A stretch of 64,000 bases of DNA, taken from assembly GCA_022419385.1 (NCBI GenBank), contig JAJUBI010000007.1, positions 1,273,768 to 1,337,767 of the forward strand. Reading direction: 5' to 3'. The position numbers and the translations under genes were made by a program. The notes beneath the pieces are model-generated. The model saw only the letters and a program-made list of their open reading frames with translations, searched no databases and was not told the DNA's origin. Below are positions 45,517 through 56,652 of the stretch, one piece after another. Numbering within the stretch: the first letter of the stretch is position 1; each line of letters begins with the position of its first letter. Source of the DNA: Paraconiothyrium sp. Pb-2020 (Eukaryota; Ascomycota; Dothideomycetes; Pleosporales; Didymosphaeriaceae).

Positions 45517-47235
45517 TCAACGCGAAGATCCTCTTCTGAGACTGATCATGTGCTGAACCTGCAGCATAGTCCTTTGAGACTCCACAATTGCATCGGCGTG
45601 ATCGAAATTGATCGACAACGGCGTCCGAACCGCATGTAGAGCAAACCACTTCCTCGTCCACCCTGTCGATGATTGAGACTCCGCACTGTGTCCGTAGAGA
45701 GGCTGAAATGAAGGCCAGGATGCGGCTCCGCCGACAAGATAAACCCATAGTAACACGCCACTTAGTTCTCCCCAGTGACCAGTTCTGTCGGTCTTTTCAA
45801 CTGCGCGGTGGAGAGCTGACATGAGGGTTGTCCCTGTACCTGAGCCAGAACTCTGTGCATGCATGATGTTTGCTGATTGTGCAAGCGGCATGCTCTGGAC
45901 TATGGAGCGGCAGTAGATCAAGGCTGCGATACGACAACTCTCATAGATCCAGTCAGGTATAACATTATCTTCAGTGGAAGGTCGGTATAGCAGACGAGTA
46001 TATATCTGCTCGAGTTTAGAATCGGCCAATGGATCATCCGACGCTGAGTAACTCCAACGATCGATGAACATGCATGTGATATCGTGCATGTCACGGATGA
46101 TGTCGAATGTTCCGACCGAACAGCGTCCGTACAGTCTTGATATATCTCCTTCAGGCGCGTATAATGGCGATACAGGTAGAAATGATCTTACGCCGCGATT
46201 CGAGGGTTCCGGTGTGAAGCCTTGCAGCATCGCAGGTTCAGGACGACCTCTCAACACTGTGAAGCTGAGTAGAACCCTATAGAACTCAGTCATTGCTAAA
46301 AACATTTAGGACAGAACTCACACGATGAGGAATGTAGCGATGTCGTAGTCAACACCCAAATTTGCGATACCTCCTCTTTGTTGTACGATACGGACCAAGC
46401 CTTCCTGGTGTACATCGAAGACGTCTTCGTTCTGGCCTCCAATTTCGCTGACTAGGAGGTTCGTTATGCTGAGTATAGTAAAGTCGTCCGTGTGCGTGTT
46501 AAGGTTATCGGTTAACATCTTCATAAGCTTGGTTTTAGCGTATATCGTGAGAGCCGTATCGTCCATGTAGCCATCAGCAACATCTTGGTAGACACAAACA
46601 ACACTGATTTGACTTAGGAACGACATCCGGTTGCTGCACAACATCCTCATCCACCTGCGTGCCGATGAATCGTCTGCGTCGAAGAAGTTGGAATTTTTCA
46701 GATACAGCTCTCGAAGGTCGTCTAGGCTTTCAGCACCTGATGTGCTAACAGTTGATGATGAGAAAGGGTACTCCGAGTCATTCTCGAACATTGGAGGGGC
46801 GCTCTTAGTTGACTCGGCTGTGGTAGCTGCGATGATGCGAGCGGCGAGGTTGCGTAAAGGATCGATCGATGGTGATTGAGATATGTACTGATAGAACGCG
46901 TCGTCCCAAACAGTGCTGCTTCGTCTAACAGCTGGTGGAATGTTGAATGTGTCTATCAAAGCTCCGTCCGAGCTTGCTGTCATTGGGCTAGGGGTTCGAG
47001 TCAATGCCGCTGAGCTCTGCCTGCTTCTCGATCTTTCTGCTGGAGAGCCTCCTCGTTGTTCGCCGCGATGTTTGTACATGACATGCGAACGTACATGTCT
47101 CATTGTGTTCTCATCTCTAAAATGACTTGGGTGGCTAGCAACCACAAACTGTAGAGCAGGACCAGGGGCTAGGGGTGGTTGTCGCTTCCTGCCGACCCTC
47201 TTCTTTGCAGGCTTCGACCCGGAATTTGACGACAT
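45517..47235 (-). CDS. Tachykinin-family fungal regulator (transcription-factor-like domain)
   Basis: Two exons on the minus strand: 47235-46322 and 46276-45517, 557 residues. The 45-nt intron is GTGAGT...ATAG; an alternative acceptor (CTGAG) 10 nt earlier with another donor is also possible. The start, with KPAKKRVGRKRQPP and then VVASHPSHFRDENTMRHVRS and HVMYKHRGE, is the hallmark opening of fungal proteins annotated as the tachykinin family. The remainder resembles the fungal-specific transcription-factor regulatory domain (PF11951 type), with DTALTIYAKTKLMKMLTDNL, HQEGLVRIVQQRGGIANLG and SFTVLRGRPEPAM. No Zn2Cys6 DNA-binding cluster is present. The family is probably nuclear and regulatory, but targets are unknown. 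Confidence 0.8.
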
Positions 47236-49880
47236 ACCGACGTTCAGAGAGTAATGTCCGTCAAGTGAGGTGAGTACAGAATCAGTGATTATTTCTTGAT
47301 TCTGGAGTGGAGTGCCGGATGGCGGTGGCCCCTCAGGAAGAGGAGATTATATGAGGATATCTGCCAACTGGATAACGTAAGCGGTCAGGGTTCTGTAACA
47401 ACGAGCGAACACAGAATGTATGTGCTCGGCCAAGTAAGCCACACGTACTAAAGGGAGAGAGTCTCGGCAACTAGATGCACGGTCATGAGTGTAGATCTGA
47501 GGGAACTTTGTCAAACTTACAGAATCAGTCTATCCGGTATATTGGAGTGGGCGAGTGCGTGCCTCCAGGTATGTGCAGTTGAGCATCACAATAGCAACTA
47601 CAGTGCCCCTCCACCTTTTCTGGCGAAGTCTAATCGCACTCAATGCTCAATGAAAATGTGGGAGTGTGAGTAACAGTGACTCCGCAGCGGAAGCAGTGGG
47701 AGCCTACGCTCGTGATAGCATCCTCGAAGCTGAAGGGTATCCGTCATGGTTCGAACAGCAGTGGCTTGCCCTCGGGTTGGTCCGATAGAATGGTAGCCGA
47801 CAAAGCTTAGTTCCGCACGCTTGGTGCCTTAGGTGGCTGAGGTGCTAACACGAGTCCATGTCATCGTCGACTTCGATCGCAGACAACGAGGGTGGCGCTG
47901 GGGTGGGGTCCGTTTCGCTCCATGCGGTAGTTGTGCCTGATGTCTACCTGAGGACGGGCCACAGGTCGATAGTAGGAGACCAGGCGGTCTAGCAAAGATC
48001 CTCGCCATAGAGTCATCGCGATACTCCGCATCTAACTCGATGGATCATGGTAAACTTGCTTGACAACCACACTTCAGCTGTGGTCGTTAATTTGATTCCG
48101 AGTGCAAGAATAGTCGAGCATCCGTACCTTAGTGATGCCCATTATCTTGTTCTAGTACTAGCGCCCGTTCTACCCCTGCATCTGCATATAAGCGCAGCTT
48201 GTGACGACCGTCCCCGCCGTGGTAGTGCTCGACAACGAAATTATGGCTCCTACTCGATTGGTTTCCTAAACATACGACGCCATTTCGGAAACGCCTCCAC
48301 GCTTTTCCCAGCTGAAAAGGCTTAGAGATGTTAACGTCTCCACCTGTACGTCATGCATGTAGGCGCGAGGCAGACACACTGCAGGTGTACCAACGGCCGC
48401 TCCGTGGGTTTCTCCGGTAGGGCTATAATGTATCGGCGGTCGCAGGCACGTCTGCAACCGCCGTTACCGCCATCCCAAGCCGGGCAATGGACGATGGTGA
48501 AGGGTGCACACGGATACGACTCAACAGACGGCGTGCAGCGACCCATTGCCTTTCTTGCAACGCTCCAATGATAGGTCTGGTGCGATGTAATCGTAGCACT
48601 TTAGCATCGTTCCGAAGCGTCACCTGAAGAAGGTCGGGCCGAGGGATTGGAAGCAGTGCGCGTCTAACCCTATAAATCTCAGCATAGTCGTCAAGTATGC
48701 GACGGCATTTTGGGGCGACCAATGTAAGTCATAGCGGCCGACGGGATCAGCACCACGTTAGTGCATGCGACTGTCCGAAAGCCCGATCACCAATTGGACA
48801 GTGATGACCGGTAGAATGTGTTCCAGATTGTTAGGGCGTGGAAGGCAACAAAATCGTAGGGAGGGGCCGGCCGTCAATGTCACGATGTTCAGGTGAGGCT
48901 TTCTCGCCCGCCGGGAAGCTGGCGAGAATGTCGCATAGGCATCTACACTACGAAACATTAGCAAAGAAATATGATCTCGAGCGAATAAAATACGCTTTCA
49001 TTAAAAACTTCTCCGTCGGACTCCAATGAGTCCCGTCGACGGATGCATTGCCAGCAAGTTGGTTGGATCAGAGCGAGTGGTTGACGGTTCGTGGTGGAGG
49101 CCAGGCATTGCTGGTCGATGAGCCCGGGTCTCGTCATCGGGCCTCGAAGGGAGCCGGGCATGTATGTACTTCACCGGTCACACTCACATGGATAGGGACA
49201 AACGAGTTGAAGTGCAGTTGTGCGAGCTGCGGACTAAAGTCGCTGTGGATGTTGCGAAGGGCGACAAGCAAGTCAAGTAGTTGTTGCCTGATGGGCAAAC
49301 TGCCAGTCGTGACTGTGATTACCCCAAATCTGAGGCTGTGTGGAATCCATTAGCCCAATATGGAATCCGAATCGTAAGACGCGGTTCCGCCATTATCTTG
49401 TTCCCACTGTTGCGCAGAGTTGGAAGAGAGCATCGCGGTGATGTACTCAGAGAACGTACCCCGCGTTGGCAACGGTGCCGCATGCGTGCATGACTAACGG
49501 CTACAAATTAGATGGGGATTTCACGACGCATTCCGCATGGCACCTAGGCATAGCCGAAATCATCGGAAGTCTATAGTCTTGAATATGATGCGACATTGGA
49601 GTATAGTCGACAGGGAACCCAGCAGACCCGTTCTCCTATCCTTGCCCCCAAGACTCACTCACACCTCGAACAAACACTTAGTGATAGTAGGGAAGAGTAA
49701 GAGTACATGCGAAAACGCCACGCAGAGTAAACGACAACTTGGAATTAGCAGCAGCCGACACTCCCGTACACTCAAGATCGAACCCGTTCTCAGTCCATGC
49801 GCCACCAGACCTTTTGGCGCGCTTCTTGTCTAATCTGTTCAGTACCGCTGGGCGCGTTCTCTGTTACGACAAGATGCACT
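47236..49880. other. Gene-poor stretch
   Basis: About 2.6 kb with no recognisable gene. A minus-strand frame at 48423-48722 reads somewhat protein-like (PKCRRILDDYAEIYRVRRAL) but has no family or clear start. The rest has frequent stops. It could contain old, decayed insertions; no terminal repeats or transposase text seen. Confidence 0.4.
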
Positions 49881-51263
49881 CTATGATGATTTCGTGAACG
49901 GATCTACACCGTCCGAGTCCTGGAGTTTGCTTGGGTCATTGCGCCTCATGATGCCCTCAACTGGACCTAGTAGTCGCTGGAAGCCGTTCTTGCCAAGGGT
50001 TGCAACCTTGACTTCGGTGGTGCTGACAACGGAGGCGGCGCGCGGAGCATCGTTGAGTAAGGCTAATTCACCAAAGTAGTCGCCCTTTTCGTATCTATGG
50101 ACGGGCTTCTCGTTGCCGCGTTTATAGACCTCAGCCGCGCCAGACTCAAGAATGTAGAAGGACTCGCCCACGTCCCCCTCCTTGATGATGTGGGTGCCGG
50201 GAGGGAATTTCTTTGTCTCGAGGGCATCGGCAATCTTTGAACGCTCATAAGGCGTCAAGGAGGCCAACAGGGGAACTTCTTCGAGGAAGCCTTCGTACAT
50301 GCGACGTCGCTGGAAGGCGCTGTCCATGAGGATGCGACGGAAAGTGACGCGATCTAGAGCCCATAGATTGGACTGCTCGGCTGACACCACCGTGGCGGCG
50401 CGAGGGGCGTTGTACATCAAAGCCAGCTCACCAAAGGAGCCTCCTGGGCCGACAGAGCCCACCTTATTGCCTTGACCATCAGGTCCCGCCTCTAGCTTGC
50501 CCGACGGGTTGACGTAGATGTCGAAGCTGCCCTTCTCAACGACGTAGAAGTAGTCGCCCACATCGCCCTGCTGGATGACCTTGATGCCCTTTGTTGGTAT
50601 CGGCTTCTCCTGCAATGCGCCGAGCACCTGGGAGGACTGGTCGTCGTCGAGGTGGGAGAAGAGGAAGTTGCCGGCGACAGCTTCCCTGAGTCGCGCCTGC
50701 TGCTCTTCCGACTTGGGGTGCCTTGGCGGGGTCCAGTCGCTGTGGTCGGACGATGCGGGGTTGAGTGACTCGGCGGAGACGGAGGTGCGTCTGTTGAGGT
50801 TGTAGTTGTTGGGAAGGTTCTGCGCGTCGGGAGGGCCGATGGCTCCAGAGGGCTGCGGTCTGCTCTTGAGCGAGTCGCCAAAGCCGCCAAAGCCAGCGAA
50901 ATTGCCAAAGGTGTCCTCGCTCGCGGGGTTGTTTTGGGCCCTGTCCATGGCGTTGGGCGGGAAGGAGGCTGCGGTCGGAGAGGCTACGGCGTCGTTCTCG
51001 TCTTCCTCGTCAAGTCGGTGCATGTGAGAGCCGGTATGGCTGGGAGAAGTGCCAAAGGGGTTGCCTCCAGGAAAGCTACTCTCGGCCATGCCACGGCCCT
51101 TTGGGCTGGAATGCTGCTGTGAGAGCAGAAACTCGGCGCGCTGCGACTCGAGGCGGCGCAGGAAGAAGTTTGCACAGAATTGGAGGACGTCCTGCGGCTG
51201 GTGCTTGAGGATTTCGCGGTTGAGGGCGGAGATTTCGTTGGAGTAGTCGGGAGGGAGCGACAT
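49881..51263 (-). CDS. pkaR: cAMP-dependent protein kinase regulatory subunit
   Basis: A single exon of 460 residues from the ATG at 51263 (MSLPPDYSNEISALNREILK). The regulatory subunit (Bcy1 in yeast, PkaR in aspergilli) holds the catalytic subunit inactive until cAMP binds. Order: an N-terminal dimerisation/docking helix pair (about 10-50, FCANFFLRRLESQRAEF); a disordered Ser/Pro/Gly linker; the inhibitor site RRTSV at 158-162, whose serine makes it a phosphorylatable type II site; and two cyclic-nucleotide domains with phosphate-binding cassettes FGELALMYNAPRAATV (277-292) and FGELALLNDAPRAASV (397-412), each with the essential Glu and Arg. An open frame continues 25 codons upstream without an ATG. 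The domain set is complete, so the protein should be functional. Confidence 0.97.
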   Translation of the reverse strand: MSLPPDYSNEISALNREILKHQPQDVLQFCANFFLRRLESQRAEFLLSQQHSSPKGRGMAESSFPGGNPFGTSPSHTGSHMHRLDEEDENDAVASPTAASFPPNAMDRAQNNPASEDTFGNFAGFGGFGDSLKSRPQPSGAIGPPDAQNLPNNYNLNRRTSVSAESLNPASSDHSDWTPPRHPKSEEQQARLREAVAGNFLFSHLDDDQSSQVLGALQEKPIPTKGIKVIQQGDVGDYFYVVEKGSFDIYVNPSGKLEAGPDGQGNKVGSVGPGGSFGELALMYNAPRAATVVSAEQSNLWALDRVTFRRILMDSAFQRRRMYEGFLEEVPLLASLTPYERSKIADALETKKFPPGTHIIKEGDVGESFYILESGAAEVYKRGNEKPVHRYEKGDYFGELALLNDAPRAASVVSTTEVKVATLGKNGFQRLLGPVEGIMRRNDPSKLQDSDGVDPFTKSS

Positions 51264-52827
51264 GAGAGGTGCGGTGCGGGGGTCGAGCGCCCGCAGCTCT
51301 TTGACGACAGGCGCAGGGATGATGCAGTTGTGCAACAAGCGAGCTCACGAGCGCCGCGGCGGATCACGGTGGGGTAGTGAGGAAGGGCGTGCAGAGCGTA
51401 ATGCGTGAGCGCAGGGGATTGTGAGGATCTGGGGGGTATCAGGGCGAAGGAGGAGTACGGGGTGCGGTCAGGTGTAGATGCAGGCAAGTGCAAGTGCGGA
51501 GGGCTGCTTGGTGTAGGGCTGCGGCAGGCGGGGTGACGGCCACGACGATGCACTGCGAGAGGGCACGCTGCCGTCTGGCGATCCGGGGGCTTCTATAAGA
51601 GCATTCCAGAAGACATCTAGAGCCCCCATCGAAGACACGGCCAGGCGCTCATGATGCGCAGGCTGCGAGTGAGACAGGACGGAGGCGACGGCACCCTCGT
51701 ATCGATTGGCTGCGGGCGCCCGCGTCTCTTCTGTTCTTCTTCTGGCGGCTGCGCGAGGAGCATCACTCACCACCAGCTACGACCGAGCCTGCACCGTCCG
51801 TCCGCCACGGACGAGGCGGCAGGCGGCAATCCAGGTGCCAGATGCCAGATGCCAGACGCAGACGCAGACGCAGACGCAGAAATGCGATGGGCTCTTAGCT
51901 CCCGCCATCGAACCAAGAGCTATGACATCGCACGGCTCAAAGCTCCTCTTTAGCCTCACCGGCAACACAAGCACGCGAGCAGTGCGGCGTCAGCGTCTGG
52001 GCAGGGGCAGCGCATCGTACAGCTGCAGTAGACTACTTGCTGGTGGTGAGTCGACGACACGGCTTCACATGCTTCTGTGCTTTTGTGCACGCTGCCAGGC
52101 AGAGCCAGCCGGGCCCGTCGACTGGAATTGGCGGTGAAACCGACAGCGCAGCGTGTCTTGCTGGAGAAGATGGGCGACGAGGAGCGGAGTCAGAAGACAT
52201 GCGGCGCTGCCCCTGCGCCTGCGATGCCAGCCACGGTTCTCTGCGATCCATGTCGCAGTCGGGGAGGTCTGATTTGCCAATGCGATGACGCCATGCGAAC
52301 GCTGTGTTGCTGTTGCCCGCCTCGTGCTCGCCAGACCCTCAGAGACAGACGCTGACGTCAATGGGTGAATAGCCAGTGGCACGCGCTCGCAAGAGCCAGC
52401 AGCGAGCCGCAATCCAGGGCAGCAAGCCGGCCATGGCCTATTGCGATGGCTGGTGCCGTTCCCCGCCGTGGCTGCGAAGCTGTCGCCAAGCTAGCCGAGC
52501 TTGACGCTTGACGCTTGACGCTAGATTCGCGCAGAACAGTCTTACTGACCCGGTCCTGCTACCCTCCCTATATCAAGCATCCATACCCGCCTCCGCCAAC
52601 GCTCCGAGCGCATCGTGCCTTCAGTTGCCCGCAAACGCACACCGCCGTCCTTATCGCGCATCCGATAGTCTCCGCGGCGCCGCTTTGACCCTTGCAACCC
52701 TCACCTGCACCTCCGCCCGCTCCTGATCCTCTCCAACCACCTGCAATTCGCGCCCGAGACAAAACGTCTCAGCCCCTGTGCACCATTCTCCCCGCCCACA
52801 CAGAACCCTATACATTGCTACAGAGAC
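51264..52827. promoter_or_regulatory. Divergent 1.5-kb promoter region of pkaR and the CBM48 gene
   Basis: GC-rich, open in several frames by composition. It contains a short tandem repeat (51835-51882) and three TGACGCT units at about 52502-52522. Both genes presumably carry long 5' leaders here, but no specific site can be named. Confidence 0.45.
51835..51882. repeat. Microsatellite: CCAGATG then GACGCA units
   Basis: Three CCAGATG-like 7-mers run into about five GACGCA hexamers. A short simple repeat in the shared upstream region of two genes. Confidence 0.75.
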
Positions 52828-55114
52828 ATGGGCAAGTACACCTTTACGTGGTACGTACCGATGCGCCTGCTGGACATGGACGTGCGCTCACCGACTCGCC
52901 CAGGGAACACGCAGCCCACGAAGTTTTCGTCACCGGCTCATTCGATGACTGGAGAAAGACTGTCAAGTTAGAGAAGGAGGACGGTATCTTCAAGAAGACC
53001 GTTGAGCTGCCCAAGAGCAAGCAAACATACAAGGTTCGTCGTCCACTGCTGCCTGTGCATGTAGGCTCCCGCGCCGAACCCAGCACCCTATACTAATACT
53101 CCCGCTATAGTTCGTTGTCGATGGCAACTGGGTTACTAACGAATCCGCCCCGAAAGAAGCCGACGAGTCGGGCATCTTCAACAACGTCCTGACCCCCGAT
53201 AGCATCAAGGATGACGAGCCCGTGAGCACTCTCTCCTCTGCTGCGCCCGAATCTTCCACCGCTGCTCTCGCCGGCGCTGTACCCCTCCAGAACAAGCACC
53301 TCCAGACTCCCGCAAATGAAGACCTTCCCGGAGCCTTCCCTCTCACGCCCCCCGCTGAGACTCCGTCTTCAGAACCCCAGGCCTTTTCCGTGAACCCTAT
53401 CCCTGCTACGCAGGGACTGGGCAACCCTGTCCAGCTTGCACCCGGCGAGAAGGTTCCCGACGCATCTACCCTTACGACCAACACCCTTGAGTCTACCGTG
53501 AAGCATGACAAGGAGCCCGAAGCCGAAGACGCAACTGTCAGCGTAGCACCTATCCCCGCTACGGCAGGTGCTGGCAACCCCATTCATCTTGCGCCGGGTG
53601 AGAAGGTTCCTGACGCAAGCACACTGACGGGTAACACCGTTTCTAGCACCGCCACGACCGATGTTGCTTCTTACGAGAAGTCGGATGCCCAACCTCCGCA
53701 ACTTGCGGCTCCAGTGTTCACGCCTGAAGCCGAGAGAGAAGCTCAAGGCGGTATGTTTAGCCTACCACCCCTTGCCGGCAGCGTTATTCCAGAGTCAAGC
53801 CTTCCCATGGGCGTAGATGCTAAGGTTGAGCAAGATACTGGCATTCACATTCAGTCCGCTGCTCCGACGAGCACAACTGCTGCGCTCGCTGGCGCGGTCC
53901 CGATTGAACCTCGCGGTGTCCCCGAGACGGTTTCGGAGAGCCAGAAGGAGGCCGGCTTCGAGCCCGAGGCTTCGGCCAACGCTGAGGCTGTCGAGGAGAA
54001 GAAGGAGGTTGAGCAGGAACTGAAGGAGAAGGTACCTGAAGAGCCGGCTACCTCTACCAACGAAAAGACCGCCACCCAGCAGGCGACTGAGGCCGCATCT
54101 TCTGGAGCTGAGACTGCCAAGCAGGTCGGCGAGGTCGCAGCTGCTGGAGCCGTTGGTGCTGCCGGCGCATTCGCTGCCGCTACCTACGCTGCGAAGGACA
54201 AGGCTGCTGAGACGATTGGATTGAACGGTCAGGCTACTACGGCTGCTAGCGGCGTCCCTGAGGTCGTTGCCGAGAGCCAGAAGGAGGCACATGTCAGCCC
54301 TGAAGCTGCGGCGAACCCCGAGGCGGTGCAGGAGAAGAAGCAGGTGGAATCAGAGCTGCTTTCAGGTATCAACACTCATGGCCAGACTGCTACTGCTGCA
54401 GATGCAGTGCCCGCAGTCGTCGCTGAGAGTCAAAGGGAAGCCCACGCCAGCCCCGAAGCTGCGGCCAACCCTGAGGCCGTAGCGGAAAAGAAGCAAGTAG
54501 AGTCCGAGCTTCTTCAGGGCGGCCACACAACCGGAGGACAGACCGCGGCCAGCGATGTACCTGCTGTTGTCGCCGAGAGCTTGAAGTCGGCGCATGTCAG
54601 TCCCGAAGCTGCTGCTAACCCGGAGGCCGTGGAGGAGAAAAAGGAGGTCGAGTCCGAACTGCTCAAGGAGGTCAAGCAAGCGACTGAATCGGGCGAGCCT
54701 GCACCTACCGTCACGGCTGCAACAAGCGCTGCTGCTCCTGGTCTTTCTGAAGATGCCCTCGTCGACGCAAAGCCCCTGAAGTCATCTAGCGAGCCCAATG
54801 CGTTGGAGGCTGGTAAATTGAATGCGCCTGCCAGCGCACCTGCTCAGCCAGCTACCGCTGAGAAGGTCGTAGACTCTCGCGATGTATCCCCTATGTCAAA
54901 GCAGCCCACGACCAACACGCAGACAGAACCTGTCGTCACTACTGGAGTCCAGTCGAGCACCGCCCCAGAGAAGTCGGCTCCCGAGACGCCCAAGAAGGAT
55001 AACGCTCCGTCCAACGCGAACACACCCGAAAGTGTTGCATCTGGTGCTACTGACAAGAAGAAGAAGAGGCGCTCTATCTTCGGCAAACTCAAGGAGAAGT
55101 TCTCGAGCAAATAA
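52828..55114 (+). CDS. CBM48 (AMPK-type glycogen-binding) protein, cruciform-DNA-binding-like
   Basis: Three exons: 52828-52850, 52904-53033 and 53111-55114, 718 residues. The 23-nt first exon gives MGKYTFT, and the joined text continues to AHEVFVTGSFDDWRKTVKLE, DGIFKKTVELPKSKQTYKFV and VDGNWVTNESAPKEADESG, a CBM48/AMPK-beta-type domain at about 1-85. Fungal relatives are the Crp1/Mdg1 proteins; yeast Crp1 binds cruciform DNA and Mdg1 acts in pheromone signalling. The remaining 630 residues are a low-complexity Ala/Glu/Pro/Val tail built from three kinds of repeats, with a basic end (KKKKRRSIFGKLKEKFSSK). A 25-residue Ala-rich segment around residue 390 (AAAGAVGAAGAFAAATYAAK) might bind membranes. 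No signal peptide. Whether it binds glycogen, DNA or neither is not shown by sequence. Confidence 0.85.
53215..54680 (+). repeat. Mosaic of coding repeats in the CBM48 protein tail
   Basis: Three repeat types are seen. (1) SAAPESSTAALAGAVPLQ-like, two copies (near 53230 and 53860). (2) GNPVQLAPGEKVPDASTLTT-like, two copies (near 53420 and 53570). (3) A roughly 38-residue unit with core AESQKEAHVSPEAAANPEAV followed by EKKQVESELL, four copies (near 53915, 54255, 54410 and 54560). The last three type 3 copies are 80-90 percent alike by eye and the first is more diverged. Confidence 0.8.
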
Positions 55115-55863
55115 GCGAAGCCACCCGCATCTGCAGCACATACGGGCGTTCTTCTGAATGGCCTCCTCGATTGTTCATGTCTCGGAGTTGGTCTTCTGGT
55201 ATATACCACTGCTTGTTTCATGTGTTTTTCTTGGCTGCACTGCGTTTCCGCATATCTCTTGCGATCTGTCCGTTCTGCAAGCATATACCACTGTGGCGCG
55301 AGGTTTGTCTGGTGATGAATATACCTCGGCATGTTGCTTGGCATATGCTGGTGCTCTTTATACAGGGCGCGCATGCGGTAGAGTAGGTAGTTATATAATC
55401 TGGTAATTGAGATGTTGAAGTTGTTAGTTTCCATCCTTCGACTCTACCCTCTGCACCCGTTGTGCTTTGGTTTCTTTTAGTGTATCCAATAGAGCGGTCA
55501 AGTAACCGTGAGTATTTGCGCTACCTTTACAACATTTGGTAACGCATCCTGACCACCACGCAAGTGTAACGCAACTCTCTTTCTCCTACCGTCACTATGC
55601 ACATTGTCAACCCACAATGCCCTTCACAATGCAAACGTGACAGTATGTCTGCATTATGAAGGGCATATATTAGTTAACAAAACCCCTCCTAGTAATATTT
55701 GGACAATATATGCGCTTCACAATGCAGACATACTGTACACGCACAAACTACTCCCTACCCGACCCTACTTTCAGGTCTACCTGTCCTATGTGTAATGCAA
55801 CTATATCATCCCCTGGCCCTTCTCGTAAATCCAACATAGGTAAACTGCTGTGACAACTCACAC
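55115..55863. other. Intergenic with inverted-repeat element
   Basis: 3' flank of the CBM48 gene and promoter side of the next gene. It contains the inverted-repeat structure at 55617-55736. No other feature recognised. Confidence 0.5.
55617..55736. repeat. Nested imperfect inverted repeats (hairpin or MITE-like)
   Basis: A 32-bp arm at 55640-55671 and its inverted partner at 55705-55736 match at 30 of 32 positions by eye, around a 33-bp spacer. In addition the 17-bp block at 55617-55633 is the inverted partner of 55650-55666 (16 of 17). So three related blocks, two in one orientation and one reversed, allow two alternative hairpins. No transposase or target-site duplication was identified. 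Confidence 0.8.
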
Positions 55864-56652
55864 ATGAGCAACGACATAGATTACTCATATAGCAACGACA
55901 CCCGCCCGCGTGCGACTGCAGGTCAGCGTGCGCGGGCAGGTTCGCCAATGCAGGAGGGAAGGCACAGCCTAGAGTCGCTGATTGACGACATCGATGATTA
56001 CATCGCGGAGCAGGAAGCCTACAATAGTCCTACACGTGCGCGGAGCGACTCGCGTGGCACTATGTTCGTGGACGTCAATGAGGAGGGTGAGATCGTTGTG
56101 AGCTATCGCCATCCGCCACCAACAGTTTCTAAGTCGACGCATGGTCGTAGAGACGATCTTCCGGAGGGAAGTCTTTACGTCGTAGATGGCGGACAGGATG
56201 GTGTGTATGCGCCGAGATATATCACCGCGGGCAATGGAGTGGAGTTCGTCCGCGTAGCAATCAATGCTGCTGGGCGCGGAATCTACGTTCAGAAGAAGTA
56301 TGGACATCGGTATGAGTTTGAGGAGCAAGAGCGGCATATGCTCCAGTCACAATCACACTCTCTTCGTCGTGCTCCCAGCAGGCCTAAACAGCATGCACAA
56401 TCGAGCCGTCGTCCGCCCGTCTCAAGCCTGCCGTCAGGGTATTATGTCGGGGGGAACAAGGGTGAGTATCCCTGTCCAATGCGTCGCGTCGAGAACAAGG
56501 CCCTACCACGTCTCCCGCGCACGCATCGCCGTCGTAGTTTCTTCGGAGCAGTTAAGGAGATGTTACGGAAATTCTGTAGAGAGCAGAAGAAGGGGCGCCT
56601 GCCGCGTCGTCCGCCGCAGGCTTCTTGGGAACGCGACGGATATGTTGTTTAG
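55864..56652 (+). CDS. Unrecognised 262-residue protein
   Basis: A single exon starting MSNDIDYSYSNDTRPRATAG. The first 100 residues are polar with acidic clusters (SLESLIDDIDDYIAEQEAYN). Then come a more ordered core (VDGGQDGVYAPRYITAGNGV and EFVRVAINAAGRGIYVQKKY) and a strongly basic tail (RTHRRRSFFGAVKEMLRKFC, KKGRLPRRPPQAS). No signal peptide, membrane helix or known domain. The even codon use, the ATG start and the length argue that it is real. Possibly a lineage-specific gene. Confidence 0.6.
   Translation: MSNDIDYSYSNDTRPRATAGQRARAGSPMQEGRHSLESLIDDIDDYIAEQEAYNSPTRARSDSRGTMFVDVNEEGEIVVSYRHPPPTVSKSTHGRRDDLPEGSLYVVDGGQDGVYAPRYITAGNGVEFVRVAINAAGRGIYVQKKYGHRYEFEEQERHMLQSQSHSLRRAPSRPKQHAQSSRRPPVSSLPSGYYVGGNKGEYPCPMRRVENKALPRLPRTHRRRSFFGAVKEMLRKFCREQKKGRLPRRPPQASWERDGYVV

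Noticed and set aside
48423..48722. 99-codon minus-strand frame
   Set aside because: No ATG context, no family and no supporting splice signals; it was not kept as a gene.
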